64,000 bases of DNA from Blastocladiella emersonii ATCC 22665 (Eukaryota; Blastocladiomycota; Blastocladiomycetes; Blastocladiales; Blastocladiaceae): the NCBI GenBank assembly GCA_025594325.1, contig JANHCV010000001.1, forward strand, positions 4,216,001-4,280,000, in the 5' to 3' direction. The notes beneath the pieces are model-generated. The model was not told where the DNA came from. It worked only from the letters and a program-made list of their open reading frames with translations, and made no database searches. The position numbers and the translations under genes are program-made. How positions within the stretch are numbered: position 1 is the first letter of the stretch; each line of letters begins with the position of its first letter. Positions 9,749 to 20,200 of the stretch are shown here, one piece after another.

Positions 9749-12037
9749 TCACGCGCGCCGCTTGGCCACGGGCATCCCGTCGCCGTTGAACGAGCACGAC
9801 AGCGGTCCACGCACCGTCTCAGCGTGCTCGACCTTGACCGCGAGCAGGAACCGATCGCCCGAAGCCGCGTCCGTCATCGGCACCATCCAGTTCCGCGTAC
9901 ACGCCATGCCCACGACGCCCGCGCGCCCGCCGCGCGGCATCATCTTGGCCCGGTCGCCCGCCGTGTACACGTTGGCCGCGGTCCCCGCCGCGTACCCCGC
10001 CGCGTACTCGCGCACGTCCATCTCGGGCCCCGCCAGCCCCGCGCGGTACGGCGACCGGCCCGCGTGCCGCGCGAGGACGCGCGCCGCAGGACCCGCGGCC
10101 AGGGAGCCCGCCCACGCCGTCTCCGGCGCGCGCTGTGCGCCGACCACGCCCATGGCTTCGAGCTCGTCGGGCGTCAGGCCCGTGTCGCTCGGGACCGCGG
10201 ACGCGGGGACCGTGATGATGGGAGCCGCGCACGGCACGTCGCCAAAGTAGGTCGCGGTGCGGCCGTCCGGCAGGGGGAACTCGGCGGCGAGCGCGGCGTA
10301 GCCCGACGCGGTGATGTTGGCGGGTTGCACGGTGGCGACGCGGCGCGACGTGCACACGCGCACGTTCGTCAGCGTAATCGTCGCGTTGTGCACGGGCGAC
10401 CAGCCGGTCCATGTCGGCAGGATGGAGGACGCGGCCGCCGGGCCCGCGCAGAGTGTCGGGTTGCACAGCGTCGAGGCTGGGAGGCTGGGCGCCTTGAAGT
10501 CGCGCGCGCACACGACGGCGAGCTCGACGGTGGCCGGGATCGCGGGCCGCGCGACGTAGACGTGGCGGAGCAGGTCGGGCACCGCGATCAGAATGGCGGG
10601 CGTGAGCACGGACCACGCGAACGTGAGCAGCGTGAGCGCCCACTTGGTCGCGCGGAACGGCCACGCCCGGTAGTAGTAGTGCGCGGGCCGGCGGCCGGCG
10701 CACATGCCGCAGCAGTGCGCGTAAAAGACGGCGGTCAGCAGCGCCGAGTCGCGCGCGGCCGTCCACGCTGACAGACCGAACCGCAGCGCCATGGGCACCG
10801 TCACGTCGCGCGGGCCCGCGTTCGCCAGCACCACGGTCAGCGTCAGCGTGTCGCGCAGGAAGATGCCCGCGACGGCGCGCGCCTTGGCCCCAGTGAACGA
10901 CGCCGCGTACAGGTCCCGCGCGCGCCGCCGGTGTGCGTGCGCCAGCGCCTGCGACCACGAGAAGCCGCGCGAGCGGACGCGGATCGCTGCGTTCAGGTCC
11001 CACGCGAACAGGAGCACGCCGACCAGTGTCGCGAGCAGGATCAGGTTGAAGGCCGCCGTCGCCCCGCTCAGGTACGGGAGCGCCGGGGAGACGAGCGCGT
11101 GGCACGCCGGCGTGAACGTCGCCAGGTACGCGATGTTGAGCGCCAGGTCCGCCACGCACAGGACCAGGTCGAAAAAGTACGCCGCCCAGTGCGCCGACAC
11201 CGCCGTCAGCGGCACGGGCGCCGGGATCCCGCCCGGCCCGTCTTTCCCCGCCGGCCGCGTCGCCGCGTCCGCGTCCTTGATCGGGTCCGCCAGCTTGCGC
11301 TCGCCGTGGCCGTCGCCCGACTCGCTGCGCAGCGTCTCGACGCTGCTCCCGAGACTCGTGCCCGCGCAGCTCGACGACGTCGGCGTCGACGTGAACGACG
11401 GCAGGTCGAGCGGGACCACGTCGCGCCGCGTCGGCCGCGCCGTCCCGTCGACCGCGTACCCCGCCGCCTGGTGCCGGTGGCCCGGGTACTCGACACCGCC
11501 GGCGCGCGCCTCGCGGATGACGGCGGCCATCATCTGCGCGTCGTTGGTCAGCTCGCTCGGGCCCGTGACGACCGCGACCGTGGTCTGCGCGCCCGTCGCG
11601 CTGTCGATGGTCACTTCCGTGAACTCGGTCGGGTCGAGCCACCCACTGCTGCCGGGGGCGACGGGCGGTGAGGTTGGGGTGGCCGGCGATGCGACGCGGT
11701 GTAGCGTGAGGCGCTGCGGCTCGCGATCGGGGACTGTGGTGGTAGCCGGTGCGCGGACCGGCCGCGCGAGGTGCATGGCCGACGACGGCGCGCGCGACCG
11801 CGGCAGCGGGATCTCGGCCGGGTCGACAGCGCCCAGGAACGTCGCGTCGGCGGGGCGGTCGGAAGGGAGGACCTGGTGCAGCACCGTCTCGCCAATGTCG
11901 TGGTGCACGGATCCGGTCGATGGCTGCTGCACCGTCGGCAGCGCGGAGCGCGACGGGGTCACGGTCGCGACCGAGGTCGATGTCGCCTGGCGCGCCCGCG
12001 CGTCGGTCAGGTCGACCTCCGGGTGGTTGGTGGACAT
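9749..12037 (-). CDS. Orphan multi-pass membrane protein
   Basis: Intronless, 762 aa. I do not recognise the family. Residues 1-285 are polar and disordered (Ser/Thr/Pro-rich). From about 286 to 530 there are five or so hydrophobic segments: FFDLVLCVADLALNIAYL, FNLILLATLVGVLLFAW, then around IFLRDTLTLTVVLA, SALLTAVFYAHCCGMC and WALTLLTFAWSVLTPAILIA. The remaining 230 residues form a soluble domain with several Cys (CARDFKAP, CNPTLCAG, VRVCTSRR, DVPCAAP, LSCSF), suggesting disulphides and a lumenal or extracellular side. It shares a divergent promoter with C1D. The lack of introns, unusual among its neighbours, is notable. No function is proposed. Confidence 0.75.
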   Translation of the reverse strand: MSTNHPEVDLTDARARQATSTSVATVTPSRSALPTVQQPSTGSVHHDIGETVLHQVLPSDRPADATFLGAVDPAEIPLPRSRAPSSAMHLARPVRAPATTTVPDREPQRLTLHRVASPATPTSPPVAPGSSGWLDPTEFTEVTIDSATGAQTTVAVVTGPSELTNDAQMMAAVIREARAGGVEYPGHRHQAAGYAVDGTARPTRRDVVPLDLPSFTSTPTSSSCAGTSLGSSVETLRSESGDGHGERKLADPIKDADAATRPAGKDGPGGIPAPVPLTAVSAHWAAYFFDLVLCVADLALNIAYLATFTPACHALVSPALPYLSGATAAFNLILLATLVGVLLFAWDLNAAIRVRSRGFSWSQALAHAHRRRARDLYAASFTGAKARAVAGIFLRDTLTLTVVLANAGPRDVTVPMALRFGLSAWTAARDSALLTAVFYAHCCGMCAGRRPAHYYYRAWPFRATKWALTLLTFAWSVLTPAILIAVPDLLRHVYVARPAIPATVELAVVCARDFKAPSLPASTLCNPTLCAGPAAASSILPTWTGWSPVHNATITLTNVRVCTSRRVATVQPANITASGYAALAAEFPLPDGRTATYFGDVPCAAPIITVPASAVPSDTGLTPDELEAMGVVGAQRAPETAWAGSLAAGPAARVLARHAGRSPYRAGLAGPEMDVREYAAGYAAGTAANVYTAGDRAKMMPRGGRAGVVGMACTRNWMVPMTDAASGDRFLLAVKVEHAETVRGPLSCSFNGDGMPVAKRRA

Positions 12038-12399
12038 GTTCTTGTTGATGTCGGGGGGTATCTCTATCGGTCTATCGACGAGTCTATGGTTGTGCAGGAG
12101 AGGGGGGAGCTAGGCGTAACGCAGCGCGATGCTACATATATCGGGGGAGCGGGCATGCGATTCCGGCCCTGAGCGCCATGTGCGAGCGAGCGGGACGGGA
12201 ACGAGGGACACGGCCGCCGGGCGTGCGAGACATTTGGCGCGAGACAAAACGGCGCGACGCGTCGCGCGTCCTTGGCAGCGCCCCACCTGACGCGGCGTGA
12301 CGCCTGGCACCGCGCCTCTCTGCTCCCTCCCTCCTCCCTCGCAACTTTCTTCGGTGGACGCCGCGATCATCGCACAACCCAAACGCACCACTACCTGCA
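12038..12399. promoter_or_regulatory. Divergent promoter, orphan membrane protein / C1D
   Basis: A 362-bp shared promoter. It contains a perfect E2F-type site TTTGGCGC at 12233-12240, followed 17 bp later by ACGCGT at 12257-12262 inside GCGACGCGTCGCGCG. The first is the E2F/DP consensus and the second the MluI cell-cycle box bound by SBF/MBF factors in yeasts. An AT-rich ACATATAT lies near 12132. Binding is inferred from the motif only. Confidence 0.5.
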
Positions 12400-12987
12400 A
12401 TGTCAATCCACCCGGAACTCGAGGACTCGCTCGCGGCGCTGCAGTCGGCGGTCCCGGCGCTGCAGACCCGCCTGGCGCCCGTGCTCGACTCGCCCGCGGG
12501 GCTCGACGACGTGCTGCAGGCGACGGCGGCGCCGCTCGACCGCGCCAAGCTGCTCGTCACGCTCGCCTTCACCCTGCACACGACGCTGCACGCGTACCTC
12601 AAGGTCAACGGCGCCGACACCAAGGCCCCGCAGATCAAGACCCAGCTCGACCGCCTCAAGACCTACTTTGAGAAGCTCAAGCGCGCCGAGATGAGCAAGG
12701 ACCGCGCGCGCGTCGACGCGCCTGCCGCGGGACGGTTCATCAAGGCCGCACTCGCCGGTGACGGCGCCGAGGCGTCGGCGTCGTCTGGTGCGAGTCAGCA
12801 GCCACCACGGGCCGCGGCCGAGGGCAAGGGCCGCGCGCCGACCCCGCAGCAGGGCGGGCGCCGGACACCAACCCAGGGCGGCAGCAGCGGGAACCAGGGT
12901 AACGGCGCCAGCAAGCGGCCGTTCTCGGGTGGTCGCGACAACGCCGGGCCACCGGCCAAGCGCGGTCGCGGTAACGTTCGCCGCTGA
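12400..12987 (+). CDS. C1D/Rrp47 family nuclear exosome cofactor
   Basis: Single exon, 195 aa. The first 100 residues form the Sas10/Utp3/C1D helical domain; the most telling block is LLVTLAFTLHTTLHAYLKVNGADTK... followed by a Lys-rich helix (LDRLKTYFEKLKRAEM). Family members bind the exosome subunit Rrp6 and structured RNA and assist in nuclear RNA processing and decay. The C-terminal 95 residues are Gly/Arg/Gln-rich and basic (ending KRGRGNVRR), a probable RNA-binding tail and nuclear localisation signal. The ATG at 12400 is the first in frame and starts the domain directly. Confidence 0.85.
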   Translation: MSIHPELEDSLAALQSAVPALQTRLAPVLDSPAGLDDVLQATAAPLDRAKLLVTLAFTLHTTLHAYLKVNGADTKAPQIKTQLDRLKTYFEKLKRAEMSKDRARVDAPAAGRFIKAALAGDGAEASASSGASQQPPRAAAEGKGRAPTPQQGGRRTPTQGGSSGNQGNGASKRPFSGGRDNAGPPAKRGRGNVRR

Positions 12988-13070
12988 TCGTGTACGGGAA
13001 GGCGGCGTGAGACTGAATACATGCTAAAAACACGTAAACAAAAAGTATATCATCGTCGTCGCAGGCTGCA

Positions 13071-13596
13071 TTACTGGCGCTTCTTGAGCTCCTGCTCCAG
13101 CGCCCACACGCGCGTCTTGAGCTCGAGGTGCTCCACGGTCAGGTTGTCCTACACGCCAACGAGGGTCAGGATTGGACCAGCGACAGCGAGCACGAGAGTA
13201 ACGCACAATGGCCTTGTACAGGTCCTTGCGCGCCTTCTCGAGGTCGTCGCGCTTGATGGCCGAGCCCTTGACGGCCTTGACCTCGGCCTCGAGCGAGTCG
13301 GCCTTGGCCAGGCTGGCGCGGATCGCCTCGACGCTGCCGCCGAGCTGCTCGACGTTGGTCAGGAGCGCGTTCGAGTACACCGAGTAGTCGCCCTGCAGGT
13401 TGTAGTACGACACGCCGCCCGCGATCACAAAGCCCAGCAGCAGACCCATCAGGCCGCCGCGCACCGCGCCCAGCGGCTTCTTGGGCGGCGGCAGCGGCGT
13501 CGCGCGGAACGTCGACTCGGACGCGGCCGCCGTCGCCGTCTCGGTCGCCGTCGACAGCATGCGGCGGGCAGCAAGGTGCATGCGCGAGCGGAACAT
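13071..13596 (-). CDS. Small mitochondrial inner-membrane-type coiled-coil protein
   Basis: Exons are 13207-13596 and 13071-13148, giving 155 aa. The N-terminus is an Arg/Ser/Ala-rich presequence (MFRSRMHLAARRMLSTATE). One membrane helix follows near residues 45-65 (GGLMGLLLGFVIAGGVSYY). The rest is a predicted coiled coil (VEAIRASLAKADSLEAEVKAVK, then HLELKTRVWALEQELKKRQ). I recall similar single-span, coiled-coil mitochondrial proteins of unknown function in other fungi, but cannot name a family. The start at 13596 (CACCACCACCATG) was preferred over an in-frame ATG at 13638. It shares a promoter with a mitochondrial helicase. Confidence 0.75.
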
Positions 13597-13780
13597 GGTG
13601 GTGGTGATGCGTCGAGTTAAGGTGTTGATCCGTTGCAAAAGACTGCGTCGAGGAGAGCGGGGGAGGGAGAGGGGCAGGCGAGGAGAAAGACTGCGAGGAG
13701 AGCAGCGATCGCCACACGTGATGGGATATCACCCCGTATATCATCAACCTCGGACCGGCTCTCGCAACCACGAAACGGCA

Positions 13781-15304
13781 ATGGCAGCCAGGGTACATGG
13801 TTCTCTCGCAACTCTGCGCAACGTCGTCGTGCCCGCCATGAGGTGCCCCCGCGGCGCCGCGGTCGCGCCCCACGCGGCCCGGCGAGGCCTCGCCTCGTCG
13901 TACCCGCGCCAGACCGCGGTTGAGCGGCGGGAACCGGTTCGGAAGTCACCAAAGACGCCCGAACCGCTGAGCCGCTACGTCGATCCGAGCCCATGTGCAA
14001 CGTGGGCCGACATGGACCTGCACCCTGCCCTCTTTGAGCGGTTGAGCGCGCAAAAACTCGCCGAGCCGACCTTCATCCAGTCCGCCAGCTACAAGCTCTT
14101 GAGCAGCGCGGACGCACCGCGCGTCGCGCTGGCCGCCGAGACCGGGTCGGGCAAGACGCTCGCGTACCTGCTCCCGCTGCTGGACCGGCTGCTGCACAAC
14201 GAGAAGCGGACGGGGATCGCGGCGCTCGTGCTCGTCCCGACGGCCGACCTCGCCCGCCAGGTCGCCGGCGTCGTTGCCCTGTACGGCACCCCGCAGATCG
14301 CCCCGCTCACGCACATCCTGGACTCGCCGTCCTCGCCCACGTCAATCCTCGTCACGACGCCGGCGGCGCTCAACGCGCTGCCCAAGCCCGACGTGATGCG
14401 CCGGTTGGCGGACCTGGACGCCCTCGTCATCGACGAGGCCGACCACCTGCTCTCGGGCGGGTACCAGGCCGCGACGCTCGACATTATCGCGGCGTTCCGC
14501 AAGTCGCGCGGCACGCAGATCATCCTCGCGGGTGCGACCATGAGCGACCGGTCCGCCAAGTGGCCGCTCGCCCTCGCGCGCCGCGCGCTCCCGGACCTCA
14601 CCCTCGTCGAGTCCCCGCGCAACCACTGCACCGTGCCCACGCTCAACGAGGAGTTTATCCGTGCCGGTCCCGAGAGCGACGTCGACGGCCGCCACGTCGC
14701 CGTTCTCTCGGCGATTGACGCCGCAGCGACCGACGCCGCACACCCCGCCGACATTGTCCTCGTCTTCACGCGCAAGTCGGACACGGTCCCCGCGCTCGCC
14801 ACGGCGCTCCGCAACGACCGGCCCGCCTGGACCGTGCACGCGTTCAGCCGGCACACGGACCCCGACGACCGCGCGACCCTGCTCGCCAACCTGCGCTCGA
14901 CGCGGCGTGCGCGTAGTGAGAGCCCGACCGTCGTCGTGTGCACCGACGCCCTCGCGCGCGGCGTCGACCTGCCCCGCGTCACGCACGTCGTCCATCACAC
15001 GTTCCCGAGCGACGCCACCACGTACCTGCACCGTGTCGGGCGCACCGCGCGCGCGGGCAAGCGCGGGGTCTCGATTGCGTTGGTTGGGCCCAAGGACGAG
15101 CGGCTCGCGGTCGCGCTCGAGCGGACCGCGCGCGGGGTCAAGGTCGGCCACGCGTCGGACGTGGTGCTTTCTGCAGGTGAAAAGGACGCGGTGGCCGAGG
15201 TCGGCGGCAAGGCGTCGGTCGAGGCGCTCTTCTCGCGCAACCGGTCGTGGCGCGTCCAGTACCGCAAGGCGGTCAAGTCGCAGCAGGGCTCGGAGCGAGA
15301 GTAG
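13781..15304 (+). CDS. Mitochondrial DEAD-box RNA helicase (MRH4-like)
   Basis: Single exon, 507 aa. The N-terminus has an Arg-rich leader (MAARVHGSLATLRNVVVPAM...). Helicase motifs occur in order: FIQ (Q-motif remnant) near 105, AETGSGKT (I) near 119, PTADLARQ (Ia), TTPAAL (Ib), DEAD (II) near 216, GAT in place of SAT (III), FTRKSD (IV), ARGVDLP (V) and HRVGRTAR (VI) near 416. It should unwind RNA with ATP in mitochondria. In yeast, Mrh4 acts in large-subunit ribosome assembly; assignment to that subfamily is inference from the leader, size and divergent motif III. Confidence 0.85.
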   Translation: MAARVHGSLATLRNVVVPAMRCPRGAAVAPHAARRGLASSYPRQTAVERREPVRKSPKTPEPLSRYVDPSPCATWADMDLHPALFERLSAQKLAEPTFIQSASYKLLSSADAPRVALAAETGSGKTLAYLLPLLDRLLHNEKRTGIAALVLVPTADLARQVAGVVALYGTPQIAPLTHILDSPSSPTSILVTTPAALNALPKPDVMRRLADLDALVIDEADHLLSGGYQAATLDIIAAFRKSRGTQIILAGATMSDRSAKWPLALARRALPDLTLVESPRNHCTVPTLNEEFIRAGPESDVDGRHVAVLSAIDAAATDAAHPADIVLVFTRKSDTVPALATALRNDRPAWTVHAFSRHTDPDDRATLLANLRSTRRARSESPTVVVCTDALARGVDLPRVTHVVHHTFPSDATTYLHRVGRTARAGKRGVSIALVGPKDERLAVALERTARGVKVGHASDVVLSAGEKDAVAEVGGKASVEALFSRNRSWRVQYRKAVKSQQGSERE

Positions 15305-15358
15305 AGCGGGCAATATATAGTCGAAGTTTGCGTCATCGCGCACACAAGGGAATAAGGT

Positions 15359-16982
15359 CTAGCACATGGACCGGTCGTCGCCAAGCACGGTGCGGAGGCG
15401 CGACCGCCAGTCGTCGCCGTTGATGTAACACCCGGACAGGCGGCGGTGACCAGTGAACGCGGCGCGGCCGTGGAGCACGCGGTGGTTGTCGAACACGACG
15501 ACGGTGCCGGGCGCGAGCGGGAACCAGTACTCGTTCTTCTTGCTGACGAGCAGCTCCTGCCACTGCAGCAGCGCGTCGTAGTACCGCGCCACGTCGGCGT
15601 GCGACAGGTGGTTGAGCGTCGACCGGTCGTTGTTGTTGTACCGGATCTGCGTCAGCGCGCCCGTCGCCGGGTCCTCGGTGAACATGGACTGGTACCGCGG
15701 CGACGGGTAGATGTACGTGTCGCGGTCGCCCGCACAGTGCGCCGCCACCCGCAGGTCGCGCAGCGCAGCGTACGCGTCGGGCGACTGCGTCTTGAGCTGC
15801 TTGGCCACCTCGAAGCCGTCGACCAGAAGCGACTCGCCGCCCTTGCCCTTGAACTCGAGCAGGTGGAACAGCTGCAGACTGGAAGGTGCGCGATCAGGGT
15901 CAGCGGCCGTACGGGCCGAGCAGGTGCGAGCAAACGTACCCGATGGGGTCGGTAAAGTAGGTCGTGTCGGTGTGAGCGGGCAGCGCGATGCTCGTGTAGG
16001 CCGTGTCGCCGTGCTCGAGGTTCGGGGTGAAATCCCAGTAGGTGCCGTAGTGGGTCTCGCGGATGAAGGCGATGCGCTCCGAGAGCTCCTTGGTCTTCTC
16101 GATCGTGGCGGGCACGCCGTGGACAAACGAGAAGCCGTACACGGCCTAGGTCGAGTACGGATCGATGCGATCAGCTGTGAAGTCAGGAAAAAAGAGTGTG
16201 AGGCGGAGTGTACAATGTTTTCGAGCCACTTGCCGAGCCCCTTGTTGCTCTTGTCCATGACCTCGTCGTACTGGACGGCGGGCGGCGCCTTGGCGATCTC
16301 GGCGCCCCACAGCTTGGGCGGAAACGTGCGCTCGAGGTGGCGGAACTCGGACTTGTCCGAGTAGGCGTGGTTGGCGAGCCAGCTGTCCTCGAACGTAGAG
16401 ACGTGGCCATCAGGCCCTGAACCACAGAGATCGCGCGTCAATTGACGAATATACGCGAGTACGATGGATCCGAAGACGTACAGGTGATCTTGACGGCGCC
16501 CTTCTCGGCGACGACCGACTTGGGCTGGATATCGCGCGGGATCTACGTGACCAACGCGTCGTCAGAATGGGGGACGCCACCCGAGCGATGATGGCCGGCG
16601 GAACGCACCGTGTTGGTCTCGACGAGACGCTGCTTCGTGATCGGGTGCCAGCACTCGGCGCACTTGCAGTGGTCGCGCAGCCAGATGGCGTGCCTAGTCG
16701 TTGTGCGAGCGATCAGCGGTTGCGGCATCATCGCAGCACGATCATGTCAGCGTACAGCGGGACAGTCTTGCCCTTGACGGGCACGTCGACGACGGCGATC
16801 GACTTGGGCCCGCGCGTGGCCGCAGGCGCCGCCGCAGCGTTCAGGTTGACGGCGGCGGCATGGAGATGGCGCGAGGCGGCCGCGGCGCGGGCGACGGGGC
16901 GGAACGCAGAGGCCGCAGCCGGGCGAGCGATAGCAGCAAGAGCGCGGCGGGTGGCGCCAGCGAACATGGCGGTGGTATTCAT
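15359..16982 (-). CDS. Trimethyllysine dioxygenase (carnitine biosynthesis)
   Basis: Six exons: 16756-16982, 16609-16693, 16482-16542, 16214-16416, 15940-16145 and 15359-15878, giving 433 aa. Every join keeps phase. The N-terminus is an Ala/Arg-rich mitochondrial leader. HAIWLRDHCKCAECWHP is the zinc-binding N-domain with its Cys/His cluster. The double-stranded beta-helix follows. The Fe(II) ligands are H and D of AHTDTTYF (about residues 250 and 252) and H of VLHGRAAFTG (about 397), with Arg in GHRRLSGCY binding 2-oxoglutarate. THYGTYWDF and IRYNNNDRS match TMLHE rather than gamma-butyrobetaine dioxygenase. It hydroxylates N6-trimethyllysine as the first carnitine step in mitochondria. It is divergent from CC2D2A. 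Confidence 0.88.
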
Positions 16983-17250
16983 AGTGTACAGTCAGCCAGT
17001 CTATCGATTGGTGTACAAGAGAACGGGGAGAAGAAGCAGTCGGCGGCGGCGGCCTCGGATCGGGCCGAGCCACACTCCCGGCGACGCGTGATTTGAAAGT
17101 TAGCCTGCGCCCACGTGGCCCGCGTGCGGAGATCACCGACGCGTCTCGCGACGCGTCTCTCGCGGCCGCCCCCGCCCCCGCTCTCCGCGCCCTCCCACGC
17201 TCGCCCACCGCACGAGCCATGTATAACACACTTCATGCAACGTGACGCTC
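16983..17250. promoter_or_regulatory. Divergent promoter, trimethyllysine dioxygenase / CC2D2A
   Basis: A 268-bp shared promoter with three ACGCGT boxes (17084, 17139, 17151) and a CACGTG at 17112-17117. The last two boxes form GACGCGTCTCGCGACGCGTC at 17138-17157, nearly identical to an element in the IFT22/RAD54 promoter. A TATAAC lies about 30 bp before the CC2D2A ATG. See the finding on the shared element. Confidence 0.6.
17138..17157. promoter_or_regulatory. Composite GACGCGTC pair, copy 1
   Basis: Two GACGCGTC palindromes with starts 13 bp apart when counted from the first G of the outer copy to the second (ACGCGT cores at 17139 and 17151, 12 bp apart). It lies 94-113 bp upstream of the CC2D2A ATG. 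19 of 20 bases match copy 2 at 33967-33986. Confidence 0.55.
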
Positions 17251-20200
17251 ATGGAACGCGATCATGAGCGAACAACCGCCGCCGACAGCGGTGACAAGGC
17301 CGCCGCCCTCGACCGCGCGCGGCAGCGCATCAATCTCATCCGGCAGCAGCGCGGCGACCAGGGATCCGATGCAGCGGGTGGGACACTGCGCTCGCCCGCC
17401 GTCGGCGCGGTCGGCCAGTCCGTGAGCCCGCTCGTGTCGCCCAACTCGTCGGCGGGGGCGGCTCCGTTGCGTCATGGGTTCCCGCAGGGCGGCCGGCTGC
17501 CCGCGCTGAGCTCGGCAGTGAGCGGATCGGCGGCCGCCATGAACCAATCCGACCTCGATGCCTCTGGTGGTGCTCGGCCTGGCCGGTCGCTTCGCAGCTT
17601 GCGCCAGCTCGCCAACTCGACCATGATCGCGGCGACTGCTACTCGCCCCACCCGCGGTCCGCCGTCGCCGACTGCACCCGTGCTCACGATCCACAACGAG
17701 GCACGGCCGCACCGCTAATCATCTCAACCCTCCAAAATTAACACGGCAGTCTCATGTAGACGGACGAGACGCCGCGCCCGATCCTCTCCGACACCTCGCT
17801 CCAGGAGCCGCAGCCGCTCGGGCAGCGCGACCCGCTCATGCAGTCGCAGGCGCTGTTCCAGCTAGGCCAGATGGTCAAGGAGCTCCCCGAGTCGCCCTCG
17901 CGGACCTCGGTCCCGGAGCCGCGCGACGACCCGCCACCCGCACCAACCCGGCTCCCCGCCAAGTCGGGGGGCCTGTTCGGTCTCTCCATGTCCATCAGCG
18001 CGCTTCGAAGACGCAAAACCACCGAGATGAGCCTGCAGCTGCTCAACGACGGCAGTGGCGACGCGGACGCGGGGCCCGGCACTCGCCCGCACTCGCCAAC
18101 CAGCGAGCCCGAGAGTCCGGTCCACCGTGCGCCCGGCGCGTTCCACCCGGGCTCAGGCAGCCCCGTGGCCCCGAACAGCCCCAAGGAGGAGAAGCGCGCC
18201 AAGTTCGCCAAACCGAGCCCCGACGAGCTCGAGGCCCTGCTCAGCTCGTACATTGACATCTCGGTCCCCGTCGAGCCCGTCCATCCCGAGTACCTGGACT
18301 ACGGCGTCGCACCCGCTGCGACGACGGAGCCGGAGCTTCGCCCCGCTCACGCGGAGCTGGAGCAGTTCGAGCGCGAGCTGCAGGCGGCGGCCGCGCGCGG
18401 CGAGCACGTCCCTTCGGTCCCGTCAGCCGCCAAGGCCAACCACGCACTGGTCATGGCGCGCTCGCCGGACCTCGCCGCGGCCACGGGCGCTTCGCCGTAC
18501 CTGCACCCGCACCACGTCCCCGCGCGGCTGCCGATCCGCGAGAGCCGGCCGTACGGCCCCGCTGACGCGGCGGCGGACCCGGCCGCGTTTGAGCCCGTCG
18601 CCTCGACCACGTCGGAAACGCTCGACCTGCGTCTCCTGCGCATCAAGCTGTACCACATCGTGTTCCAGTCGCACCCGCTGCTCAACGCCGAGCAGCGCCT
18701 CGTCGACTCGCTCGCCAGCGCCGTCGCCCTGCACACGCGGCTGTGCGCGCAGCAGACCGACGCGTACCTGACGCAGCGGATCCGCGCGACCATTGACGGG
18801 TACAAGCGCGGGAAGCGGGACCTCGAGAACGAGATGGCAAACCGGCCGGGCGTCGACTCGCCGCTGTGGCAGTTCCCGCTCGCGCCGCCCGTCGCGTCGG
18901 CGCAGTTCGCCTTCATGGTCCACGAGGACCACGCGTACCTCACGCGCCTCCTTGCCCTCGTCCACAGCATGCAGGAGGGGCTCGCCGAACTCCGCGAGCT
19001 GCGGATCACGCGCCAGCGCGAGCGCGGCCGGCTCGCGGACGTCGAGCACCTCGTCCAGCGCAAGTGGTCCGAGCTCCAGCAGATGCGGATTCAACAGGGG
19101 TTCGCTTCGTCGACGGAGCGGCTCGAGATGGACTCGGAGGACGCGGACGGGGTCGCGCTAGCCGATCTCGAGGAGGAGGCCCGCGACCTCGCGCGCGAGA
19201 ACGCTGAGTTTGCGTCCGTGTGCTCGACCGAGGCAGCTCTGTGCGCGCTCGTCGACCCGGAGCTCGTCCCGCCGCCGTGTGCGCTGCCTGCGTACCTCCC
19301 CGCAGAGACGGTCCATCCGACGCCGGGACGCACGTTCCGGCTCGCCCACGGTGCGCCGACGACGGCGCCGAGCGGGTGCCCGCGGTCCGAGCAGGCGCGC
19401 CGTGGCCAGGTCGAGGCCCTGGCGTACGCGGTCCGCGTCCAGGTCGGCAACACGCTCGTCACGTCGACGCGGACGCACGGGATGCTCGACGAGCGGCGCG
19501 CCGTGATCATCAACGAGGCCATCGACGTGTTCATTGACACGAGCTCGTCGACTGAGCTGTCGCTGGGTATCTTCGAGGAGGTACGCCGGTCGCGCACTTC
19601 ACGCTGCTTCCGCGGAGCCTAACCCGCGTTCATACATCCAGGGCCGGTTCTTCTCGACCTTCGTCTCGCGCGTGTCGGTCCCGAAGACGTACTCGTCTCA
19701 CGCCGAGGGCATGCACCAGCTGAGCTGGGCCTCGTCGACGGGCGAGTATGCGGGACAGCTGCACTACCAGCTCATGTGGCACTCGAGCCCGCCGGGCATC
19801 GCGGCCGCGGCCGAGGACCCGTTCCCCGCGCTCTCGCAGCTGCCGAACCCCGCGCGGCTCGACGCGCGGTGGGCCATCAGCTGGGCCTCGACGCTGCATG
19901 CCGAGACCCCGCGCGACCACCCCATGGTACCGCAGGTCCAGCGGCTCGTGCAGGAGGCCCGCGCGATCGTCGTCCCGCACACGCACCGCGAGCTCGACGC
20001 GTTCGCCGACCACCTCAGCACCTTCAGCCCCGTCGACGCGCGCCGGCACGAGATCCTGAGCAAGCGGCACCTGCGACAGATCGTGGGCGTCGGCGCGGTC
20101 CCGCTAGGCACCGAGGTCATGGCGCTCACGTACCAGGACGCGCAGCCGCCGTCCAAGGAGCTCCAGATGCTGCTGCAGAACAAGCACGAGCTCGGCGCCG

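Noticed and set aside
13597-13638. Upstream start for the small mitochondrial protein at 13638
   Set aside because: It would put TLTRRITTT before a complete presequence; the ATG at 13596 has the better context and the leader starts there.
14342-15343. 333-aa minus-strand frame opposite the DEAD-box helicase
   Set aside because: Antisense shadow with no recognisable domain, overlapping all the helicase motifs.
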